Below, piece after piece: positions 52,685 to 61,000 of a DNA stretch of 64,000 bases (the stretch's first letter is position 1; every line of letters begins with the position of its first letter). This DNA comes from CAZGYE01 sp964530165 (lineage in GTDB: Bacteria; Planctomycetota; Planctomycetia; Planctomycetales; Planctomycetaceae): assembly GCA_964530165.1 (NCBI GenBank), contig CAZGYE010000001.1, forward strand, positions 1-64,000, given 5' to 3'. Under the pieces are notes generated by a model. That model ran no database searches. It was not told the DNA's origin and was given only the letters and a program-made list of their open reading frames with translations. A program made the position numbers and the translations under genes.

Positions 52685-53572
52685 GTGTCGAACAACCCGT
52701 TGAACAGTTTCCAGAAACAACACGATTTCCTCGTCGGTATCGATTCGGACGGTTGTGCGTTCGACACGATGGAGGTCAAGCACAAAGAGTGCTTCATTCC
52801 CAACACCGTCAAGCATTTCAAGCTGCAGCCGGTGTCGAGGTACGCTCGCGAGGCAGCCGAGTTCGTCAATTTGTACTCGAAATGGCGGGGCATCAACCGG
52901 TTCCCCGCGTTGACGATGGTCATGGACCTGCTCCGCGACCGGCCGGAAGTCCTTGCCCGCCACGTCCACATCCCTCAGTTGCAGGGTGTTCGCGATTGGA
53001 TCGACCGCGAAACGAAACTTGGGAACCCCACCTTGGAGGCGGAGGTTGAGAAAACGGGCGACGCCGATCTGAAGCAGACGGTCGACTGGTCGCGGGCCGT
53101 CAACGAAACGATCGCCGATGTGGTCCACGGCGTGCCTCCGTTTCCGTTTGTCCGTGAGAGTCTTGAAAAGCTGGGCCCCGCCGCCGATCTGATGGTTTGC
53201 TCGGCCACTCCCAACGAGGCGTTGAACAAGGAATGGGAGGAGCACGACATCGCGAAATACGTCGCGGCCATTTGCGGGCAGGAAATCGGCACGAAGAAAG
53301 AATCGCTGGGACAATGTGCCGCACACGGTTACGCGGAGAATCATGTGTTGATGATCGGCGACGCGCCGGGCGACATGCAGGCGGCTCGAGCGGTCGGGGC
53401 ACTCTTCTACCCTGTCAACCCCGGCGACGAAGACGCCAGTTGGGAGCGATTTTTCAAGGAAGCATGTGACAAGTTCCTGGCCGGCGAGTATGCAGGTCAG
53501 TACGAAGAGCGGCTGATTGCAGAATTCGACAAGTACCTGCCTGAAACACCGCCATGGAAGCAAAAAGGCTGA
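52685..53572 (+). CDS. HAD-superfamily hydrolase
   Basis: A 295-residue haloacid-dehalogenase-fold phosphatase. Motif I is GIDSDGCAFDTM (D-x-D), a Ser/Thr motif II is in DLMVCSATPNEAL, a Lys is in KKESLG, and motif IV is MIGDAPGDMQAA. The large helical cap (about residues 30-165) is longer than in phosphoglycolate phosphatase. The GTG at 52685 is used because GGAG lies upstream and the frame from 52580 overlaps the PFK gene. It is 16 nt after the PPi-PFK stop, with gnd following 73 nt later, so a sugar phosphate is a reasonable substrate guess. The specificity is not shown by sequence. Confidence 0.85.
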   Translation: MSNNPLNSFQKQHDFLVGIDSDGCAFDTMEVKHKECFIPNTVKHFKLQPVSRYAREAAEFVNLYSKWRGINRFPALTMVMDLLRDRPEVLARHVHIPQLQGVRDWIDRETKLGNPTLEAEVEKTGDADLKQTVDWSRAVNETIADVVHGVPPFPFVRESLEKLGPAADLMVCSATPNEALNKEWEEHDIAKYVAAICGQEIGTKKESLGQCAAHGYAENHVLMIGDAPGDMQAARAVGALFYPVNPGDEDASWERFFKEACDKFLAGEYAGQYEERLIAEFDKYLPETPPWKQKG

Positions 53573-53645
53573 AACAGAGTTCGCGTCGACCCGCGTCCCG
53601 AAGGGAAGCAACTTCGCATTTCGCATTCATTACGTGAGACACAAC

Positions 53646-55085
53646 ATGCCAACACACGACATCGGTTTGGTCGGACTGGCCGTGATGGGCCAGAATCTGG
53701 TGCTCAACATGGCCAGCAAAGGTTTCTCGGTGGGGGTCTTCAACCGCACGACCAGCAAGGTCGATGCGTTTCTCGCCGGAGGGGCTGCGGGCAAGGAGAT
53801 CGGCGGGTATCACTCGCTCGCCGAGCTGGTTGAGAACCTCCAATCCCCCCGCAAGGTGATGCTGATGGTGAAGGCCGGCCCGGCCGTGGACGACTTCATC
53901 GGGCAGTTGATCCCGTTGCTCAGTCCGGGCGACATCATCATCGACGGCGGCAACACGCGCTTCGACGACACCAACCGCCGCACTGCTGAGGTCGAAGCGG
54001 CCGGGCTGTTGTACATCGGCACGGGGGTCTCCGGCGGGGAAGAGGGGGCGCTGTTGGGGCCGAGCGTCATGCCTGGCGGTTCGCCCGACGCCTGGCCTCA
54101 CGTCAAGCCGATCCTGCAGAAGATCAGCGCCAAGGTCGGCCCCAACAATGACATTCCGTGTTGCGAATGGGTCGGCCCGGCCGGTGCCGGCCATTATGTG
54201 AAGATGGTGCACAACGGCATCGAGTACGGCGACATGCAGTTAATCTGCGAAGCCTATTTTATCCTGAAAAACGCACTCTCGATGTCCAATGAAGAGCTGT
54301 TCCGCGTCTTTGACGAATGGAACCGGGGTGACCTGCAAAGTTACCTCATCGAGATCACCCGCGACATTTTCACGGTCATCGACGCAGACACGGGCGCGCA
54401 TCTGGTCGACAAGATCCTCGACACGGCCCGGCAGAAGGGGACCGGCAAATGGGTCAGCCAGCACGCCCTCGACCTCGGCGTGCCAACGACGTTGATCACC
54501 GAAGCCGTCTACGCCCGCTGCCTGTCGGCCCAAAAGGAAGCCCGTCTCCGCGCGTCGCAGGTGCTTACCGGACCCGACGGCAAGTTCGACGGCGACCGCG
54601 AAGAATTCATCGAGGACGTCCGGCAAGCGCTGTATGCGTCGAAGATTTGCAGCTATGCCCAGGGGTTCGTGCAACTCGACGCGGCGGCGAGGGAGTTCGA
54701 TTGGACGTTGAATAACGGCGAGATTGCGCTGTTGTGGCGGGGCGGCTGCATCATTCGTGCGCGGTTCCTGGAAGACATCAAGGCGGCATTCGACAAAAAC
54801 CCGGACTTGGAAAACCTGCTCCTCGACGACTTCTTCCGCTCGGCAGTCGAAGCGGCCGGACCCAGTTGGCGGCGCGTGGTGACCGCGGCGGTGAAGCTCG
54901 GCCTGTCGGCGCCCGGCTTCAGCGCGGCACTAAGCTACTACGATGGTTATCGCCGCGGTCGTCTGCCGGCCAACCTGCTGCAGGCACAGCGAGATTACTT
55001 CGGCGCCCACACTTATCAGCGCATCGACAAAGAAGGTGCGTTCCACACCGACTGGATTCGGGAACGCCGAAGGGAGTCGTCATGA
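53646..55085 (+). CDS. gnd: 6-phosphogluconate dehydrogenase (decarboxylating)
   Basis: A 479-residue enzyme that oxidises and decarboxylates 6-phosphogluconate to ribulose 5-phosphate, with NADP usually. The N-terminal GLVGLAVMGQNLVLNMASKGF has the Rossmann G-x-A-x-M-G pattern. IDGGNTRFDDT, GVSGGEEGALLGPSVMPGG, and the catalytic VKMVHNGIEYGDMQLI (Lys/His/Asn) are all present. YYDGYRRGRLPANLLQAQRDYFGAHTYQRID is the family C-terminus. Length and motifs are normal for the long (dimeric) form. The ATG at 53646 is preceded only by a weak site. It follows PPi-PFK and HAD genes. Confidence 0.97.
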   Translation: MPTHDIGLVGLAVMGQNLVLNMASKGFSVGVFNRTTSKVDAFLAGGAAGKEIGGYHSLAELVENLQSPRKVMLMVKAGPAVDDFIGQLIPLLSPGDIIIDGGNTRFDDTNRRTAEVEAAGLLYIGTGVSGGEEGALLGPSVMPGGSPDAWPHVKPILQKISAKVGPNNDIPCCEWVGPAGAGHYVKMVHNGIEYGDMQLICEAYFILKNALSMSNEELFRVFDEWNRGDLQSYLIEITRDIFTVIDADTGAHLVDKILDTARQKGTGKWVSQHALDLGVPTTLITEAVYARCLSAQKEARLRASQVLTGPDGKFDGDREEFIEDVRQALYASKICSYAQGFVQLDAAAREFDWTLNNGEIALLWRGGCIIRARFLEDIKAAFDKNPDLENLLLDDFFRSAVEAAGPSWRRVVTAAVKLGLSAPGFSAALSYYDGYRRGRLPANLLQAQRDYFGAHTYQRIDKEGAFHTDWIRERRRESS

Positions 55086-55212
55086 CCGCGTTTTTGTCCT
55101 GTGTGATTCGCTAGTTCGTGTTGCAGCCGGCGTCGAGGATACATACGATAGAATCGTCACAGCATGGCAGCGAACTGTGCGCCCTCCGACTTGTGATTTG
55201 TGAGACGCAGTG

Positions 55213-55905
55213 ATGTCCCAAGCAACAGGCATCCGACTCCATAGGGGCTTATCGCCGGAATTGAGATCGGGTGACCACTTCGACCAAAAGACATTTCACG
55301 AACGGTACGAGGCAGCACCAGAAGGTCTCAAAGCCGAGCTGGTTGAAGGGGTCGTAATTGTGCAAGCCGCCGCTTCAACCCAACACGCTGGCCACCATTC
55401 GATTTTGACAGCTTGGCTGGCAGTCTACCAAGCCGCGACACCGGGAACCAGGACTCTCAGCGACGCAACCACGATTCTGGGATCGGAAGACGAGGTTCAG
55501 CCCGACGCGGCACTGATTATCGAAGCCGATCTCGGCGGGCAGACCCGGTCCGAGGGAGTCTACCTGGCCGGGCCACCCGAACTGGTTGGCGAGGTGGCAT
55601 TCACCAGCGCCGCTTACGATCTGCACAGCAAGTTACGCGTCTATGAACGTGCTGGTGTGAGAGAATACGTCGTGTTCGTGCTGCGTGAACCGCGAATCGA
55701 ATGGTTTGCGTTGAAAGAGGGCCGCTTTCAACCGCAAGATCCCAGCTCAGACGGTGTTTTTCGGTCGGCGGTTTTTCCAGGATTGTGGCTCGATCAGGCG
55801 GCGGCTCTGCGCGGCGATGTGGCACAGGTCCTTGAAACGCTCAGACGCGGATTGGCTGACCCGGAACACGCCGCCTTTCTCAAGCGGTTGACTGCGAGTG
55901 AATAG
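55213..55905 (+). CDS. Uma2 family endonuclease-like protein (DUF820)
   Basis: A 230-residue PD-(D/E)XK-superfamily protein. The Uma2 core is seen: AELVEGVVIVQ, QPDAALII with the conserved Asp, and ELVGEVAFTSAAYDLHSKLRVYERAGVREYVVF, where the usual E-x-S and Y-D-L-x-x-K motifs lie. The family is expanded in planctomycetes and cyanobacteria and its role is unclear; a nuclease activity is assumed from the fold. A GTG directly before the ATG (55210) is the alternative start. It follows gnd by about 130 nt with nothing else there. An inverted repeat (55916-56095) begins 10 nt after its stop. Confidence 0.9.
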   Translation: MSQATGIRLHRGLSPELRSGDHFDQKTFHERYEAAPEGLKAELVEGVVIVQAAASTQHAGHHSILTAWLAVYQAATPGTRTLSDATTILGSEDEVQPDAALIIEADLGGQTRSEGVYLAGPPELVGEVAFTSAAYDLHSKLRVYERAGVREYVVFVLREPRIEWFALKEGRFQPQDPSSDGVFRSAVFPGLWLDQAAALRGDVAQVLETLRRGLADPEHAAFLKRLTASE

Positions 55906-55915
55906 GGATTAGCCC

Positions 55916-56095
55916 GGATCATTCACCGCCAAGTCGCCAAGGACGCGCCAAGCGTTTGTGAGATTTGACGTTGCACTCTTCAGCGGTCAACAGTGTGTTC
56001 CGAACAGCAAGCGAACGACAGTTACCCCAACATCCCTTGTCAGTTGACTTGACGATCTTTGTCCTCTGGGCGTCTTGGCGGTTGATGAATCATCC
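55916..56095. repeat. 180-bp inverted repeat between the Uma2 and ComA-like genes
   Basis: The left end GGATCATTCACCGCCAAGTC (55916) and the right end, which reversed reads GGATGATTCATCAACCGCCA (56095), are similar over about 26 bp. The enclosed DNA has no ORF of note. This may be a MITE-like unit, or scars of two dispersed repeats. Confidence 0.6.
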
Positions 56096-56169
56096 CGATT
56101 TCCACTCTTGGGTGTCAACTTTCGAGTCTTTGCTGACCGCTGAAAGCTGAGAAAGGAGATGGAGACGCC

Positions 56170-56958
56170 ATGCCGAATCACGACCAACAGAACCCACTGG
56201 CGGCCTTGATACTCCAGCAGCACAGCACGAAACCGCGTAGTCACGGCATCACCATGATTGCCGACTGGGGTCTCGGCCCGGCGAGACAGGCGGACCTGCT
56301 GCGGACCTCGGCAGCGACCATCGATCTGGCAAAGATCGCCGTCGGCATCAGCGCCCTGCTGCCCTTCGAGGTGCTTGGCGAAAAGCTGAAAAGTTATCGC
56401 GATCACCACATTACGCCGTTTCCGGGGGGGCAATTCCTCGAACAGGCCGTGCTGCACGACAGGACGGACCAATACCTGGAAGCCGTGGTCGACGCCGGTT
56501 TCGACTGTGTCGAGGTCTCCGACAATCTGCTGGAAATACCGCTGGAGAGCAAGTTCGCCCTGATTCGGCTCGCGCGGGAAAGGCACAATCTGCATGTGCT
56601 CGGTGAAGTCGGCAAGAAAGAGGGCCTGGAATCGAACGTCGATCTGGCCGAAGACGCGGCCGGCTGCCTCGATGCGGGCGCGGAGGTCGTTTTCCTGGAA
56701 GCAGCCGATTTCTTTTCCCGCGAGGTCAACGAGGCAGAGTTGGAGCGGATCATCGATCGCTGCGGACTGGATCCACTGATCTTCGAGCTGCCCGGCCCCT
56801 GGATCAAAGGGATTACGCTCAGCGACGTCCATCAAACCACCTGCTGGCTGTTGAACCGTTTCGGGCCGGAAACCAACATCGCCAACGTCGATCCCGATAA
56901 CGTGCTGAAACTCGAAGCGCTGCGGCTGAACATCGGCGTCAACGCCGGAGGGAGTTGA
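56170..56958 (+). CDS. comA: ComA-like phosphosulfolactate synthase
   Basis: A 262-residue TIM-barrel protein of the phosphosulfolactate synthase family, which adds sulfite to phosphoenolpyruvate, the first step of archaeal coenzyme M synthesis. Family blocks seen are GITMIADWGLG, DLAKIAVGIS, TPFPGGQFLEQAVL, FDCVEVSDNLLEIP, VLGEVGKKEGLES and AEVVFLEAADFF. Homologues occur in many bacteria without CoM, where the product may be a sulfolactate-type compound, so ComA function is inferred. No other com genes are visible. The ATG has AAAGGAG upstream. The SGNH hydrolase gene starts 3 nt later, so they are likely co-transcribed. Confidence 0.8.
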   Translation: MPNHDQQNPLAALILQQHSTKPRSHGITMIADWGLGPARQADLLRTSAATIDLAKIAVGISALLPFEVLGEKLKSYRDHHITPFPGGQFLEQAVLHDRTDQYLEAVVDAGFDCVEVSDNLLEIPLESKFALIRLARERHNLHVLGEVGKKEGLESNVDLAEDAAGCLDAGAEVVFLEAADFFSREVNEAELERIIDRCGLDPLIFELPGPWIKGITLSDVHQTTCWLLNRFGPETNIANVDPDNVLKLEALRLNIGVNAGGS

Positions 56959-56961
56959 GAA

Positions 56962-58032
56962 TTGACGCTGTTGTACACTCCGGACGGCTATCTGATCGCG
57001 ATGGGGCTTTGGCTGCTGTTCGGGATCGCGGTTCTTGCCGTCTGCTTGAAGCTGCGTCGTCGTTTTCGCAAGCAGCCGCGGAAGTTGAAGTGGATCAACG
57101 CCACGCTGTCGGCGTGGGTCTTCCTGGCGACGCTGACGCTGCTGGAAATCGGTTTCGCTTTGTTCTACGACCAGACTGATTCGTTCAGCCTCAGCAATGC
57201 ATCCGAGCGCTGGTATAAGATGCACGTGCGCATCAATTCCGACGGCTACCGCGACGCCCGGCCGTTTCGTACAACCACACGGCACGGACAGCGCCGCATC
57301 TTGTTTGCGGGCGACAGCTTCACGTTCGGTCACGGCGTGCGGAATGTGGAAGACCGTTTCAGCGACAAGATCGCGGCGCGGCTGGAGCAGGCGCGTCCGG
57401 GCGAGTTTGTCGTCTCCAACGTGGCGCTGCCTGGTCTCGATCTCCGAAAACTGTGCGACGCCCAGCTTCCCGAATGGATCCGCGATCGAGTCGACGTGGA
57501 CGTGCTCGTTTACACATTCGTGCTCAACGACATCGAGAACTTTGACGAACGCACCGCCGTGCACTATTCCGACATCGAAAGAATGAAACCACGTTTCTTT
57601 CTGTTTCGAGAGACGTACTTCTTCAACCTGCTGTACTTCCGGCTCCTGCAATTCAGTCGACCGGAAGTTCGCGGCTATTACTCGTATCTCCAGGAGTCGT
57701 ACGAATCCCAAGCATGGGAGCGGCTGGAGCGGAAGCTGGACGAATTACACGAGCTCTGTACCGAACACGGCATCGACCTGCGGATCGTCATCTTTCCGTT
57801 TCTGCACAATCTCGAAGGCGACTATCCGTTCCACACAGCCCATCGGCAGTTGGTGCACTTTTTCCGCGAGAGGGGCATTCGGCATCTTGATCTCGAAGGC
57901 GTGCTGCGCCCTCATGTCTCAGAAGGTTTGACCGTCAATCGCTACGATGCGCATCCCAATGAGCGCGCACACGCGATTGCAGCAGAGGCGATCGAGCAGC
58001 ACTTGCTGGACGACTTGTTCGGCTTTCAGTGA
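56962..58032 (+). CDS. Membrane-anchored SGNH/GDSL hydrolase
   Basis: A 356-residue protein with two N-terminal transmembrane helices (about 10-28 and 47-68). The SGNH domain follows: block I FAGDSFTFGHGV with the catalytic Ser, an Asn-bearing block III in TFVLNDIENF, and DAHPNERAHAIAAEAI with the Asp-x2-His pair. It is probably an esterase or acetyl-modifying enzyme of surface glycans or lipids on the outer face. The start is TTG at 56962 with GGAGGGAG upstream, three bases after the ComA-like stop; an ATG at 57001 is possible but would cut the first helix. It converges with the giant A2M-like gene after 3 nt. Confidence 0.85.
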   Translation: MTLLYTPDGYLIAMGLWLLFGIAVLAVCLKLRRRFRKQPRKLKWINATLSAWVFLATLTLLEIGFALFYDQTDSFSLSNASERWYKMHVRINSDGYRDARPFRTTTRHGQRRILFAGDSFTFGHGVRNVEDRFSDKIAARLEQARPGEFVVSNVALPGLDLRKLCDAQLPEWIRDRVDVDVLVYTFVLNDIENFDERTAVHYSDIERMKPRFFLFRETYFFNLLYFRLLQFSRPEVRGYYSYLQESYESQAWERLERKLDELHELCTEHGIDLRIVIFPFLHNLEGDYPFHTAHRQLVHFFRERGIRHLDLEGVLRPHVSEGLTVNRYDAHPNERAHAIAAEAIEQHLLDDLFGFQ

Positions 58033-58035
58033 TGG

Positions 58036-61000
58036 TTAATCCTCGATCAACAGCTTGATCTCGTCGGAGTTGCCCTTCAGCTCGGGCGCGTACATGGCGT
58101 ACGCTTTGGTCGGCAAGGCGCTGAAGAGTCCGGGGACCTCGGCCCGCACGCGGTAGCTGACGCTGTGCTTGCCGCGGGCCAGCCGTTTGGTGAAGAACGT
58201 GACCCGCTCGTCGCGCAGCTCCATGTAGGCGCCCAGAGGGTTCGAATTGTAACCGCTGCGCAGGTCGGCCGGCTCGAAACCGGCGGCCTTCATGTCCTCG
58301 AACACTAGGTACTCGTAGTCGTTCTTGCTGTCGATCTCCAGCTCGATTTCGACTAAGTCGCCGCTCTTCAGATTTGCGAAGTTGGCCAGCTCTTCGCGGC
58401 GGTACTTCTCGACGCGCTGGCCGAGGGCCTGGCCTCGCGAGCCGGCCACCTTGACCCGTTTGTCCTGCCGATGCAGCTTGTAGTACTTGCGGTTGACCTT
58501 CAACTCCAAACCGGCCCGCGTGATGAAGTCTTCCAACGTGAAGTTCGTCAGATAGGCGTTGAAGTACAGCGGGCCGCGGCCCTTCTTCCGCAGCTCGACC
58601 TTGTGCTTGCCCGAATCGACCGCGTCGCCGACCAGGACGAACTTGTTGTCAAAGCTGAAGAGGTTCTCCGCGTTCACCTTGACCTCTTTCTGCTTCTTGC
58701 CGTCGTAATAGACCTCGACGGTCAGGTCGGGGCGATCTTCGCCGCTAGCCCGCAGGTACTCGGCCAGGGACTCGATGGCGACGGCGGTGTCGCGGGTGCT
58801 GTTCCAATAGGTGGCGTGCTTGCGGTTGTTCAACAGGTACTTGACCAGCCGCGACGCCTTGTCGCCCCGCGGATCCGTCTTGGCCAGCAGCTTCAGGTAG
58901 TACGAGTTGGCTTCCGTCTCGCTGCCCCACCAGTACCACCAGTAACTCCCGGCGGGCAGCTTGAGATAGGCTGTTTGGTTCTCGTCGTCAGAGATGAGAA
59001 ACTGGTCGATGTTCCGCACGATCATCGTCAGCTTCTCTTTGTCGTCCATTTTGTGCAGCGCCAGTCCATACAGCGCCTTGGCGTAGACCGACAGCTTTGT
59101 CCGGTCGCGATACAAGAAGCCGTGCATCGCGTCGTCGACCACGTCGGCGTCGACGAGCACCATGAACACCAGCGCGTCGATGTTGTCGGCGTGCAACTTG
59201 TACGGCTTCTTCTTTTTCGGGGCGTTCTTCAAACGTTGCACCTGGCTGTCCTGATAGTCCTTCAGCCAGGTCACGCCGCGCTGCATCACGCCGGGAACGA
59301 GTGCGACGTCGTTCGCCTTGGCCAGTTGCAGTCCGTGCACCACCAGCGCGGTCGTGTGCGGGCCGGAGTGCTCCCCCCAGCCGGAAAACCAGCCCCAGCC
59401 GCCGTCGGAGAGCTGCATGGCCGTCAGGTCCTTCACCCCCTGCTTGACCATGCGGGTGACTTCCGCCTCGTCGAAGACCGGGTTGTGCTTGTACCGTTTC
59501 CAGCCTTTGGCCCGCTGGGGATCGTCGCCGATCTCCTGCGCATTCAGGTTCGTCCGTTTCTTCTGAATCGCTTTGAGGTCCAGCTTCATCCGTTTCAAGA
59601 TGTTCTGCGTGATGACCGTCGGCAGGAAGCGGTTGAGCGTCGTGTCGGTGGTCTTGTGCGGATAGCTGACCAGATAGGGCAGCGCGTCGACCATTGCGCC
59701 GGCCAGCGTCGGCGAATAGCGGACCTCCAGGCGAGTCTGGTTGATCTGCCGCTGGGTGGGGACCGAAACGTTGATGGCGGCCGACGTCTTGTTCGGGCGG
59801 ATGACGCCGGTGAACGATTCGGTCTTCAGCATGCCGTGCACGGTGACGGGGAACCGCATCTCGAGGGCGTCCGACTCTTCGTCGGTCAGCGCCTTCATGC
59901 GGACGACGGCCATGCCCGGCTTGATCGCCTTGACTTTCCAGTCGACGCGCTTTTCGCCATTCGCAGAAATCTTCACGGTCTGCACCGGGCTGCCCATTGG
60001 CGCCAGCGTGCGTCCTTCCAGCTCCAGAACGACAGTCACTTGCTTGGCGATTTTCAGATAGTTGTGCACGTTGGCCGAAAGGACGACCTCGTCCTTTTCC
60101 ACGAAGAACCGCGGCGCCTGCATACGGACCAGCAGGTTCTTGGTGGTGATGATTTCGGCTTCCCCCTGCCCGACCCGCGTGCCGTGCCCCATTGTCCAGG
60201 CGCGGATCTTCCACGTCGTGAGGTTTTCCGGCATGGTCAGGGAGATTTCGGCCAGCCCGTCCTTGCCGACGTTGATGGCCCCGGCCCAGTAGGCGGTGTC
60301 GGCAAACTTTTTGCGGACGGTCGGCTGAACGAACTGTTCAGCGCCTGCACCGCCTCCGCCGCCTCTGCCGCCCGAGGCCGGTGCCGAGGCCGGTTGGGCG
60401 TCCGGGGCCGCGTTGTCGAGCGCCATCTTTCGGTTCGAGCCATAACCTCTGGCACTCTCGGATTCGGTAACCACCTTGTCGCTAGAGCGGCGCTTGGCTT
60501 TCTTGCCGGCTTTACCCGGCGCGCTCAGCTGGTCGATCACCAGGTAGCCGAACGCACCGAGATTACTCATGCCCTCCTCGCCAGCGCGCAGCAGGTTGCC
60601 GAACGAACGCATGACGCTGCTGTAGGTCGACGGGTAATGACTCCGCCGCCACTTCCAGAAGAACGCCTTGATCTCCGCGACGTTCGTGCCGCCGGAAATG
60701 TACTCGACGCTCTTGTCGTAGATCGAGACGACCGTCGAGCCGGCGAACGGCTTGCCCGCCAGGTCGGTCAGCTTGAGCTTCACCTTGGCCGGCGCGCCCG
60801 GCTGGTACTCCTCGGCCGACGGCTGGACCTCGACGTTGACCACCCGTTTTACCGGCGGGACGACCACCTCGCGCGTCTCGGTGAAGACCTTCGCACCGGA
60901 GACCGTAAAGGCCTCGATGAAGAAGTTCGGCATGTCCTTCTTGACGACCGTCAGTTCGTGGACGGTGCTCTTGCCCTTCAACCGAAGAATCTGCGGAGGC

